Origin: Prasinococcaceae sp. CCMP 1430
Taxonomy: Eukaryota; Prasinodermophyta; Palmophyllophyceae; Prasinococcales; Prasinococcaceae
Reading direction: 5' to 3'
NCBI GenBank assembly: GCA_013416795.1
Contig: RQSC01000630.1
Location: 1-64,000, forward strand
DNA length: 64,000 nucleotides
The notes below the pieces were generated by a model, which made no database searches, was not told the origin of the DNA, and saw nothing but the letters and a program-made list of their open reading frames with translations. Position 1 is the stretch's first letter, and each line of letters starts with the position of its first letter. Positions 22,454 through 31,117 of the stretch are shown in pieces. A program made the position numbers and the translations under genes.

Positions 22454-23389
22454 TCAAATGTCATCGTCGCCGATGCAGCTACCAAAACAGCTCTTGAGCA
22501 CTCGCTGGGCGAAGGGGATGTAGCTGCACGCGTACCACACCAGTGCCATCATCTGAAGCACCACGCAGATGATGACGAGCATGGCGTCCTGTCGGGCGGC
22601 GACGCACGCGCGAATGTGTGACGTTGGTCCCGCGCATTCGCCGAACGCGTCAGAACACCCACGCGCTCGCGAGCCCGCGCCCGCGCGCGCACACACGCAC
22701 TGACACGTGCACCCTTACGCGCCGCACCTGCACAACGAGCGCGAAGACGAGTGTGAGAATCATCGTCACGAAGTACATGAGAGTCGCCCAGATGCGCCTG
22801 GCCTTGAACATTTTCTTGATCTGTACGGCGTGCAATCACGCCGGAGCGCCCCGCCGTCAGCCCTCACGAAAGCCGCGCGGGTGCGCGCTCGCGTCCGCGC
22901 GGAGAACCGCGCATACACGCGCGCGCATGTGCGCTTGTGCGCGCGCGCTTGCACACGCGCGCGTCCACGAACGCGCATGAGCACGCGTATGTGCGAGCGC
23001 GCGCATGTGAGTCTGCCTGCGTGGGCCCCGCGCACCTGGTTGACCGGTCCCATGAGGAAGGCCGTTGAGCTGATGGACAGGATGTTGCCGAACGTGTACG
23101 TCACCGCAAAGTGCGTCGCGTCGAAATTCCACACGAACATGCTCGACATGAGCGAGCAGGCGATGCCCAGGCCCGCGCAGATGAAGAAGCCTGTCAGGCG
23201 CTGCCGCCACGTGAGCGTCATCGCCTCGTCGATCTGCTCGAGCAGCGTGGGCTCCTCCTCCTCCTGCGCGCGCGCGCGTCAGTGCGTGACAGCAAAGGCG
23301 GCTCCGCTCGAGCCGCGCCAACGTGCGCCCGCCCTCCGCACCTTGATGCCCACGGCCACCTGGGCACGCTCGAGCCAGCCACGCGCCAT
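22454..23389 (-). CDS. SFT2: SFT2-family vesicle transport protein, four exons
   Basis: Exons 23389-23342, 23263-23036, 22820-22728 and 22588-22454 join in phase 0 to a 167-residue protein, the usual SFT2 size. It starts MARGWLERAQVAVGIK and has an acidic EEEEPTLLEQ before the first helix. Four helices follow: GFFICAGLGIACSLMSSMF, VTYTFGNILSISSTAFLMGP, WATLMYFVTMILTLVFALV and LVIICVVLQMMALVWYACSY. The SYIPFAQRVLKSC ending is diagnostic. SFT2 proteins act in endosome-to-Golgi retrograde fusion, with SNAREs. The adjacent upstream gene on the same strand is an R-SNARE. Confidence 0.92.
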
Positions 23390-24016
23390 GGCCCCCGCAG
23401 CTCGTGCAGCTCCCGCCCCTCCCCCCTCAGTGTGCGCACGCGCTCCCCGGCGCTTGCGCTTGCGCTCGCGCGGGCGCCGCGCCCGCGCAGCGGCTGCGCG
23501 TGTGGCGGCGCGCGTCCAGCTCGGACCCTCCCGCGGCCCCCGCCCCGCCCCCGCCGCGCCCTGACGTGTGGCGCGCGCACACACGCACGCACGCTTCGCG
23601 CGCGCGTGCTCGGGGGAACGCCGCCGACGTCATGTTTGTTACTGATGCACAGGAATTGATCTCCCGTGGGTATATATGACATGTTGAGTCATTAGAAATC
23701 AAAGGGGAGAGCACAGGTGCGAGTCGCGCGAGCGCGCACGGCTGGCGCGCCGCCGCCGTTGGCCGCGGTGGGCGCCTGCCCGAGCGAGAGCCGCGCGGGA
23801 GATGAGCCGCGCGCGCGCGCACGCGCGTGCACGTGCGCCTGCGCGTGTGCGCGTGTGTTTGCGTGCGTGTGCGCGCGTGCCATGTGCGTACTCGTGCGGG
23901 CGTGCATGTGGATGCGTGCGCGCGCGCGTGCACGTGTGCACACGGCCGGTGCCGAGGGGAGGGAGGTTACAGCCGCGCGAGGCCTCCCGCTCGCCGCACT
24001 GGCCAGCGCCGCGCCC
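23390..24016. promoter_or_regulatory. Upstream region of SFT2 with shared motif
   Basis: Same-strand spacer between the R-SNARE 3' end and the SFT2 start. A lower-GC island (about 23630-23710) includes TCTCCCGTGGGT (23660-23671; on the coding strand ACCCACGGGAGA) followed by TATATATGAC. The preceding GAATTGAT is shared with the copy at 61073. No gene is seen. Confidence 0.4.
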
Positions 24017-25136
24017 TCATGTCACCAGGGGTATGACGATGTAGCCAACGATGGAGAGAACGACCAGCGCCACTGTGTGCGTACATGGGTGCGTGCGTGC
24101 GTGCGTGCATGCGTGTGAACGCGAGCGCGCATGCGTGAGCACGCGTGGCCCGGGTGAGCGGCGCACGTAACGCGCGAGCGACGCGCTCGCGCCCCCGCAA
24201 CGCAATCCCTCGGTTGGCGGCTCGGCGATCCGGCCGCTCGCACGCGTACCCGCCCGTGTGCATGCACACGCGCGGTCACTCACGCACGCATGCTCGCGCG
24301 CGCAAACGCACGCACTCAGGCACGCACACACGCGCACACGCGCACACGCGCGCATGCACGCACCGATGATCCTCAGCTTCCACATCCTGAGGAAGAGCGT
24401 GCGCTTGACAGCCGTGGCGCGCGTGCGGTACGTCGCTGCGTCCTCGAGCATTGCCTCCGATTTGTCCTCCACGCCACGCAGGCTCTCGGCGTTGCTCATC
24501 ACCTGGTCGATGTTGTTCGCCATCGTGCTCTTGACCTCCTCGATCTGCACGCTCACCTCCGCAAGGCGGCTGCTGTCGCTGTTGCTGTTGCCGGCGCCGT
24601 TGCTTTTGCCGCTGTTGCCGATGCCACCGCTGCCGCCGCCGCCCGCGTAACGCTGCAGGCAGCCCTTCAGATACAGCTTGCACTCCGCCTGGAGCGCGCC
24701 CTCCCCCGCCGCGGCCTCGACGGCGTCCGCGTCGAGTCTCTGCGCGAGCGAGCGCACGCGTCAGCCGGAGCGCGGGGCGACGCACGAAGCGCGCCATCGC
24801 AAGGGCGCGCGCGCGCATGTGCGTGTCAAGACACGCGAGGCGTACCTGCGCTGCCCAGCCGCTGAGCTCGGCGAGCAGCCTGAGCGCCGCGCGGCGCGGG
24901 TAGTCCTGCGGCGCGAGCAGCAGGAAGACGCACGACGCGCCGGCACTGAGGTGCAGATGTCCGTGCTCCTCCCCGATGGTGACCGTGAGCTGCGTGTCGG
25001 GCTTGATCTGCCCGGAGGCGAGCACGCGAGCGACGGTCGCCTGCGCGCCCGCATCGAGCGGCGTCGGCTGCGCGGCCTGCGCGAGCACCACACCGTCGGA
25101 GAGGCGCGCGACCGCCGCCCACCGCGGGGACGACAT
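24017..25136 (-). CDS. VAMP7-like longin R-SNARE with Asn at the 0-layer position, three exons
   Basis: Exons 25136-24846, 24739-24364 and 24072-24017 join in phase to 240 residues. The N-terminal ~100 residues look like a longin domain (LHLSAGASCVFLLLAPQDYP, RLLAELSGWAAQ). After a Gly/Ser/Asn linker comes the SNARE motif: SVQIEEVKSTMANNIDQVM, then SNAESLRGVEDKSEAMLED. A basic LRMWKLRII precedes the C-terminal anchor VALVVLSIVGYIVIPLVT. Aligned to VAMP7 and VAMP2, the usual ionic-layer arginine is replaced by Asn (AAC codon, in VMSNAESL). R-SNAREs drive fusion at late endosome, vacuole or plasma membrane. Confidence 0.85.
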
Positions 25137-25569
25137 ATTCGCGCACGCGCCCTGCCCCACTCACGTCCGCTTGCCACCCACCCAGCCCACACACCCGCCA
25201 CGAACACACACACGCGCGGGCACACACGCAACGCACGCAAATGCAGCACGCGTGCGCGCGCGGTCTCGCCCGGCCCCCTCGTCCCAGGCTCGCAGGGACG
25301 CCCGCGGACCAGCGCGCCCCGACTCGAATTTGGCGCGCGCTGTGGCGTGGCGCGCCGCGGCGTGCGCTCGGGCGTGCGTGCGGTGCGTCCGCGCGCGCAC
25401 GCGCGCGCGCCCACGCGCGCACACTCCCCCTGCCCGCACGCAAGCAACGCACGCACACACGCCCCTCTCCACCGGAACACACACACACACACACACACTG
25501 AACACACTACGGGTGCGTGCGTGCGCGCGCGCCGCGCGTGCGCACGCCCCCCGCCGCGCCAGCCTGCGC
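25137..25569. other. CA/CG-repeat-rich intergenic stretch up to assembly gap
   Basis: Mostly CACA- and CGCG-type simple sequence upstream of the R-SNARE gene. No coding feature is supported. Confidence 0.6.
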
Positions 25570-26069
25570 NNNNNNNNNNNNNNNNNNNNNNNNNNNNNNN
25601 NNNNNNNNNNNNNNNNNNNNNNNNNNNNNNNNNNNNNNNNNNNNNNNNNNNNNNNNNNNNNNNNNNNNNNNNNNNNNNNNNNNNNNNNNNNNNNNNNNNN
25701 NNNNNNNNNNNNNNNNNNNNNNNNNNNNNNNNNNNNNNNNNNNNNNNNNNNNNNNNNNNNNNNNNNNNNNNNNNNNNNNNNNNNNNNNNNNNNNNNNNNN
25801 NNNNNNNNNNNNNNNNNNNNNNNNNNNNNNNNNNNNNNNNNNNNNNNNNNNNNNNNNNNNNNNNNNNNNNNNNNNNNNNNNNNNNNNNNNNNNNNNNNNN
25901 NNNNNNNNNNNNNNNNNNNNNNNNNNNNNNNNNNNNNNNNNNNNNNNNNNNNNNNNNNNNNNNNNNNNNNNNNNNNNNNNNNNNNNNNNNNNNNNNNNNN
26001 NNNNNNNNNNNNNNNNNNNNNNNNNNNNNNNNNNNNNNNNNNNNNNNNNNNNNNNNNNNNNNNNNNNNN
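25570..26069. other. Assembly gap (500 N)
   Basis: Exactly 500 N, a conventional unknown-size placeholder, flanked on the right by a (GT)n tract. A gene or exon could be hidden here. Confidence 0.99.
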
Positions 26070-26100
<31 letters not shown>

Positions 26101-26119
26101 GTGTTGTGTGTGTGTGTAA

Positions 26120-26935
26120 TCACTCGTCCCCGCCCGCCTCGAGGCGCAACACCTCGTCGAGGACGTCGCGGAAGGTGGCGTAGTCGTGGCCGCGCGCGGC
26201 CATCCACGAGTACAGCCGCCGCCGACGGCGCTCCTCCTCCTCGGGTCGCGCGCTGTGCGCGCGCGTCGACGCCCATGTGTGTGTGTGTGTGTGCGTGTGT
26301 GTGCGCACACACGCGCGAGGATGTGTGTGCGTGAGCGTGGGTACGTTCGGGCGCACGCGCGCGCGCACACACACGCACACACGCGCGCACACACACGCGC
26401 ACGAGCGCGCACGCACCGCTCTTCGGCCGTCCGCCTGCGCGCGCACACGCCTGCGTTCCACCGCCGCCGCGCGGCGGCCACCAGCTCCGCGCGCATGCGC
26501 GCGCGCGCCCCTTCGCCGTCGCCGGGCGCCGGCGCGCCGAGCGGAGAGGCGCCGTCGCCGTCGGCGACTGCGCCCAAGCGTGGATGGATAGGTGGTAAGG
26601 CGCGCATGCGCGTGAGCATGAGCACGTGCACACGCACACACACGCATTACACACACGCGCGCGCACGCACACACACACACGCATCACACACCCGCACACG
26701 CACGCACAAGACACCCACGCACACGCATTACACACGCGCGCGCACACACACACACGAGCACACACACACACACGCATGCACACACGCACCGTCTGCGTCT
26801 TCGTCTGCGTCGGCGTCGGCGTCGAAGGCCGTCCTGCCGCCGTCTGGGCCGTACACGCCCTCGATGGCCGCCTCGGCCAGCGCGGGGTCGCACCCCTTCC
26901 GCGCGAGCTCGCGGCGCACCCGCGAGGGCGCCCAC
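26120..26935 (-). CDS. RecX-like regulatory protein, N-terminal exon(s) not resolved
   Basis: Three exon pieces are read on the minus strand. One (26935-26790) encodes WAPSRVRRELARKGCDPALA then EAAIEGVYG, matching the RecX unit 'G..RIR.EL..KG'. A second (26567-about 26449) encodes MRAELVAAARRRWN. The last, ending at 26120, encodes RRLYSWMAARGHDYATFRDV then LDEVLRL, the third RecX helical unit. Phases agree between the first two; the last junction is approximate. A candidate earlier piece around 27035-27090 (TRWLVRHERVR) would fit but its splice phase does not. Bacterial RecX modulates RecA filaments; eukaryotic copies are usually organellar with a RecA, so plastid action is an inference. Confidence 0.6.
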
Positions 26936-27116
26936 CTGGAGGAGCGGCGCCACGCACGCGCGAGCGCGCGTGTGTGCACGCGTGCATGTGCGTGTGCGTG
27001 CATGTGAGTGTGTCAGCGCATACCACACCCTCGGTACGGACGCGCTCGTGCCGCACCAACCACCGCGTCCACGCATACATAGACACACACGCGCGCGCAC
27101 ATACACACATCGCTCA

Positions 27117-27121
<5 letters not shown>

Positions 27122-27163
<42 letters not shown>
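27122..27163. repeat. (CA)n microsatellite
   Basis: About 40 nt of CA repeats just before the acceptor of the transporter exon at 27191, probably intronic. Confidence 0.9.
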
Positions 27164-27165
<2 letters not shown>

Positions 27166-27190
27166 GCCCCCCGGCGCACGTGCACCGCAG

Positions 27191-28588
27191 GCACGTATCC
27201 GCTCTTCATCAAAACCAAGGCCGTCCTGCGTGCGGCGCCCGCCCCGACCACCTTCCAGCTGTACAAGTCGACGTGCGTCTTCATAGCGGGATGCATCTTC
27301 ACCATCGTGCGCCTCGCGCGAGGCGTCACGCCGGCGTACTCGTTCACGCGCTGGGCGGTCGTCTCTGCGTGCTGCTGGGTGCCCAGCGGGCTGTGCACCA
27401 TCTTCTCCGTCCCGCTCGTCGGTACGAACGCGCGCGCCGCGGGCGCCCGCGCTCGCGCGAGGTCGCTCCGCGCCCGTCTGCCCAACCGCGAGAGGGCGCT
27501 GTGTGTCCCCGCGCGGCTGCGCGCGGGTATGCGCGCGCGCGCCCGTGCTCACTGCAAATCCCCCCGCCCACACCCCCGCAGGCATGTCGCTGTTCAACGC
27601 GCTGTCCTCAGGCACCACTGCTGTGCTGTCCTTCCTCGCGTTCTGGCTCGTCTTCGGCGAGCGCATGCGCGTGCACTCCTGTGGCGAGGGGTGCGAATTC
27701 TACCTGGCGCCGGCGTACCTGGCGATGACTGTGCTCGGCATGTTCGGGATGGTGTTCGCCGATGGCATCGCGGCGAGACTGTTCGGGCGCGAGGGGATGC
27801 GCGCTGGCACGTGGTCGGGGCCGGACTGGGAGGGAGCACAGCCGCTCCTCGAGGCGGCGGCGGAGTGCGACAGCGACGCCGACGGCTCCGCGCAGCCGGG
27901 GAGCACCGAGTCTGGGGGCACCGAGGCCCGCGTCACCACGACGCAATGGGTGACTGGCGTGATGGTGTCCATCCTGGGCGGCGTGTTCGCCTCTCTTCAG
28001 TACGCCGTCGTCACACTCGGCAAGCGCTGGAACGAGGAGGCCGCCGGCTGCTACGGGGCCGGCGCGCCCGCGTGCCCCCCGCGCGTCTCCGAGCGCTTCG
28101 ACGACACTGGGTCTTGGATGATGTCCTTCGGCGCCGGCGCGCTGGGCACGGCGGGCGTGCTGTACGCGCTGACACCGCTCCTGCAAGCGCTCGCGCGACG
28201 CTCCGCGGCCGACAAGCGAGCGCGCGGCGCCGAGGCCGATCAGGAACGGGGCGCGGAGACGGCGTGCGTGAGTGGCGGCAGGGGAGGAGGTTTGTGGTTC
28301 CCAAATGGATACCGGCTGCCAGACCTGCACTGGAGCGTCCTTCGTACGGCGGGCGTCGCCGCGGGCACGTTCTGGGTAGGCGGCAATTACCTCAACACCA
28401 TGGCGGTGAGCAGAGGGGGGCAATCCACGGTGATGGCGCTGTACGTCAGCATGCAGCTGGTGACGTCGGGCCTCTGGGGAATCCTTTACTACAGAGAAGG
28501 CGGGAGCTTCAGCTCCAAGGCAGTCTGGTCCGCGTCGGCGGTCTTCACTCTTGCGGCGGTCGTATTGCTGGGCCTTGAGAAGGCCTAG
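27191..28588 (+). CDS. TMEM144-like multi-pass transporter, first exon missing
   Basis: Exons 27191-27421 and 27582-28588 join in phase (G|GC). The reading frame opens after an acceptor (CACCGCAG) with TYPLFIKTKAV, the usual start of the first helix in TMEM144/DMT-type proteins, so only a short 5' exon is lacking. Nine or ten hydrophobic segments follow: FQLYKSTCVFIAGCIFTIVR, TRWAVVSACCWVPSGLCTIF, SLFNALSSGTTAVLSFLAFW, YLAMTVLGMFGMVFADGIAA, TGVMVSILGGVFASLQYAVV, MMSFGAGALGTAGVLYALTP, and a final SAVFTLAAVVLLGLEKA. The family is thought to move sugars or related solutes; substrate is unknown. A soluble acidic loop near residue 180 and a Cys-containing loop are family-specific additions. The missing exon may lie opposite the RecX-like gene. 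Confidence 0.72.
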
Positions 28589-28837
28589 CTCTCCGTCCAT
28601 CCCTCCTCAGCAGAGCACACCGCAAACGCACACAATTGAGTTCGTGAATGTCTCATCACCTCGCCGGCAGGGATGCACGCGCTCGACGGCGAAGCGCGAC
28701 GGCTGCCCAACCTGCACCACACTCTCCCGTTCCTGTGCGTGTTCAATGTCGTGATGTGTAAAGAAGTCCCAACGAGGCGTCCGTGATTGAGCACTGACGC
28801 AAGTCGCGTCGCAATCGCTCGATCCACGAGCTGGCGC

Positions 28838-31117
28838 TCAGCCAGTGACAGTCTCGTCCCTCGGCATCGCGAGTTGCTCCTCGAGGTCGCGCACGCGCTC
28901 CATGAGCGCTACCTCCCTCGCCCCAAGCTTGCCGGCGAGTGCAGAAAGCTCATTCTCCTTGTCCTCCAGTGCCTGCGCGGCACTCTCGGCGGCCGTAGCA
29001 TCGGCATCGGCGCTGCGGCGCAACGTAGCGAGCTGCTTGGTCAGGTTGCGCACCTGCTCCTCGAGCTCGTCCACGCGAGCACGCCAGCGCTCCAAAGCCA
29101 ATTTCGTTCCTGGCTTTTCGTACGCAGCGACTTGCGGAACGTTCGCCGCAACTGACCCGCCCGCGGTCGACTCCCTCTGAGCGAGCTGCGCTTCGGCGGC
29201 GGCCAGCCTCTCGCGCGTCACCTCCAGCTCGGTGCGCGCAAGCGCGAGCTCCGCCACCGCCTCGGCGCTCGCACGCACACCTTCGTCGGCATCGGGTACG
29301 GCTGCGAGCTGCTCCTCCAGCTCGCGCACTTGGCTCGTGAGCGAGTCGGCGCGCGCTGCTGTGGCGCCCAGCTCGCTGCGCGCCGCTTCCAGAGCGTCTT
29401 CCATCTCCGCTAGGCGAGCAGTGACGGCTGATGTGTCTGCCGACTCCTCGACGGCCGCATCAGCGGCCGGGGCCGCGCTCACATCGCTGGCCTCGGCAGC
29501 AGCGACCGGAGCAACGCCCGACACGTTGGCCTCCGCCAGCATCCCCTCGAGCTCGGCCACCCTGTCCTTCCACACCTGGAGTTCGGCCGAGTTGGCAGTG
29601 AACACGCCCGGGGTGGCATCGGCCAATTTGGCCTCAAGGTCGGCGCAGCGCTGCTTCCAGTTCTCGAGCACCACCGAGTTGGCTGGGAAAGAGCCTGCGG
29701 TGTATGCTTCGAGTTGCTCCTCGAGGTCAGCACAGCGCTCCTTCCAGTCGGCGAGCACCGCGCTGTTGGCGTTGAAGCTACCGTCGGCGGGCGCGAGCTG
29801 CGCCTCGAGGTCCGACACGCGCGCACGCCACACATCTAGCACAGAGCTGTTCGCCGAGAACTTGCCGGTCAGCGCCGCGTCCAACTCGGACTCCAGGTAG
29901 GCCACGCGCTCCTGATAGGTCTGCAGCACGGTCGCATTCGGACCCGGGAGGTACGCGCTCCCGTCGGCCCCCTCGGCATCCTCGCCCGCTGGCGCCGGCA
30001 CCTCTGCCGCAGCGTTCTCCAGCGCGGCCACTGCCGCACGCAGCTCAGCGACATCGGCCGTCTTGTCGAGCAGGGCGCCCTCCATCTGCTCCGCAGCGCC
30101 CTGTGCCTCGTACAGGGCAGCCTCAAGCGCCCGAGTCTGCTCCAGCAACTCTGCCTCCCGCGCCGCGCCCGGCGCGTCGGCTGTGTCTGCGGCACCGTCA
30201 TCGGCGTCCTCGCGGACTTGCGCGAGCTCTGCGGTCAGCTCAGCCGCACGCGCCTGCGCCTCCAACAAGGCCTCACTCGCTTCCTCATTGGCGCCGCCCT
30301 CCTTCGCGAGCATCTCCTCGAGCTCCCTCACGCGCGCTGCAAGCTCTTCCGAGCGCGAGTCGTCTCCCGGGGCGGCCGCGGGAGCGTTCGCCGCCTCGAG
30401 CCGCGCGTTGGTGTCCGCGAGCTGCGCGGCAAGCTCCGCCGCGCGCGCTTGCGCCTCGAGCAGCGGCTGGCCGGCCTCGTCCTCGAGCTCGCCGGCCGTC
30501 GGGGCGAGCGCGAGCTCCGACTCGAGCTCGCGCACACGCGCGACGAGCTCCGCGTTGCGCGCGGCGCTTCCCGCTGCCTCGCCAGCGCCCGCGGCTAGCT
30601 CGGCGGCCGCATCAGTGGCGGCCTGCTCGAAGCGCGCGGCGCGATCGGCCTCGGCGGCGGCGAGGGCCTCGAGCTCGGATATCTGCTGGCGAAGCGCGTC
30701 CAGCTCCCCGGCGTCCGCGGCGGGCTCCTGCGCCGGCGGGGTCTGCGCCTGCGCCGGTGGCGGCGGCGGAGGCGGAGGCGGAGCCTGCGCCGGCGGCGGC
30801 GGGTACGCGTACTGCGGGGGGACAGCCACGGGCGGGTAGCCGTACGGCGGTGGCGCGTAGTACTGCGCGGGCGGCGGCGGCGGCGGCGGCGCGTACTGCT
30901 GTTGCTGCGCGGCCTGCACCTGCGCGAGCGTCGCCACGTCCGCCCTGATCTTGCGGAGCGCCTCAGCGAGGTCCTGCCGACGCGAGGGCGCGAACAAGCG
31001 GCGCGACACGCGCGTCAGCGGCAGTAGACACACGCGGTCGCCCTCGGCGATCGCAACCCCCACCCTGCGCCTCGCCCATAGCGCCGCGCCGCGCCGCACC
31101 TGGTCGCCGCCCAACAT
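28838..31117 (-). CDS. Proline-rich, Ala/Glu-rich coiled-coil protein with ~29-residue repeats
   Basis: From the only nearby ATG (31117) this gives 759 residues without introns. The N-terminal ~50 residues are basic and could be a targeting sequence. A Pro/Tyr/Ala-rich tract follows (YYAPPPYGYPPVAVPPQYAY), then ~550 residues of Glu/Ala heptads. Near the middle are five tandem units of about 29 residues, each with an ANS.VL..W+.R..DLE..L pattern: ANSSVLDVWRARVSDLEAQL, ANSAVLADWKERCADLEEQL, ANSVVLENWKQRCADLEAKL, ANSAELQVWKDRVAELEGML, with a first degenerate copy NATVLQTYQERVAYLESEL. The C-terminal unit repeats the logic (KLALERWRARVDELEEQV). The function is unknown; it looks structural. The ATG overlaps the IFT144 ATG on the other strand. 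It is not excluded that splicing provides a different 5' end. Confidence 0.7.
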   Translation of the reverse strand: MLGGDQVRRGAALWARRRVGVAIAEGDRVCLLPLTRVSRRLFAPSRRQDLAEALRKIRADVATLAQVQAAQQQQYAPPPPPPPAQYYAPPPYGYPPVAVPPQYAYPPPPAQAPPPPPPPPPAQAQTPPAQEPAADAGELDALRQQISELEALAAAEADRAARFEQAATDAAAELAAGAGEAAGSAARNAELVARVRELESELALAPTAGELEDEAGQPLLEAQARAAELAAQLADTNARLEAANAPAAAPGDDSRSEELAARVRELEEMLAKEGGANEEASEALLEAQARAAELTAELAQVREDADDGAADTADAPGAAREAELLEQTRALEAALYEAQGAAEQMEGALLDKTADVAELRAAVAALENAAAEVPAPAGEDAEGADGSAYLPGPNATVLQTYQERVAYLESELDAALTGKFSANSSVLDVWRARVSDLEAQLAPADGSFNANSAVLADWKERCADLEEQLEAYTAGSFPANSVVLENWKQRCADLEAKLADATPGVFTANSAELQVWKDRVAELEGMLAEANVSGVAPVAAAEASDVSAAPAADAAVEESADTSAVTARLAEMEDALEAARSELGATAARADSLTSQVRELEEQLAAVPDADEGVRASAEAVAELALARTELEVTRERLAAAEAQLAQRESTAGGSVAANVPQVAAYEKPGTKLALERWRARVDELEEQVRNLTKQLATLRRSADADATAAESAAQALEDKENELSALAGKLGAREVALMERVRDLEEQLAMPRDETVTG
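29520..29945 (-). repeat. Five tandem ~29-codon units in the coiled-coil gene
   Basis: The unit spacing of about 87 nt is visible at protein level (ANS..L..W.+R..DLE..L). The copies differ at many third positions, so the duplication is not recent. Confidence 0.75.

Noticed and set aside
25161-27110. Very long frames spanning the 500-N gap
   Set aside because: They are open only because N codons carry no stop; the flanks are repeat-derived.
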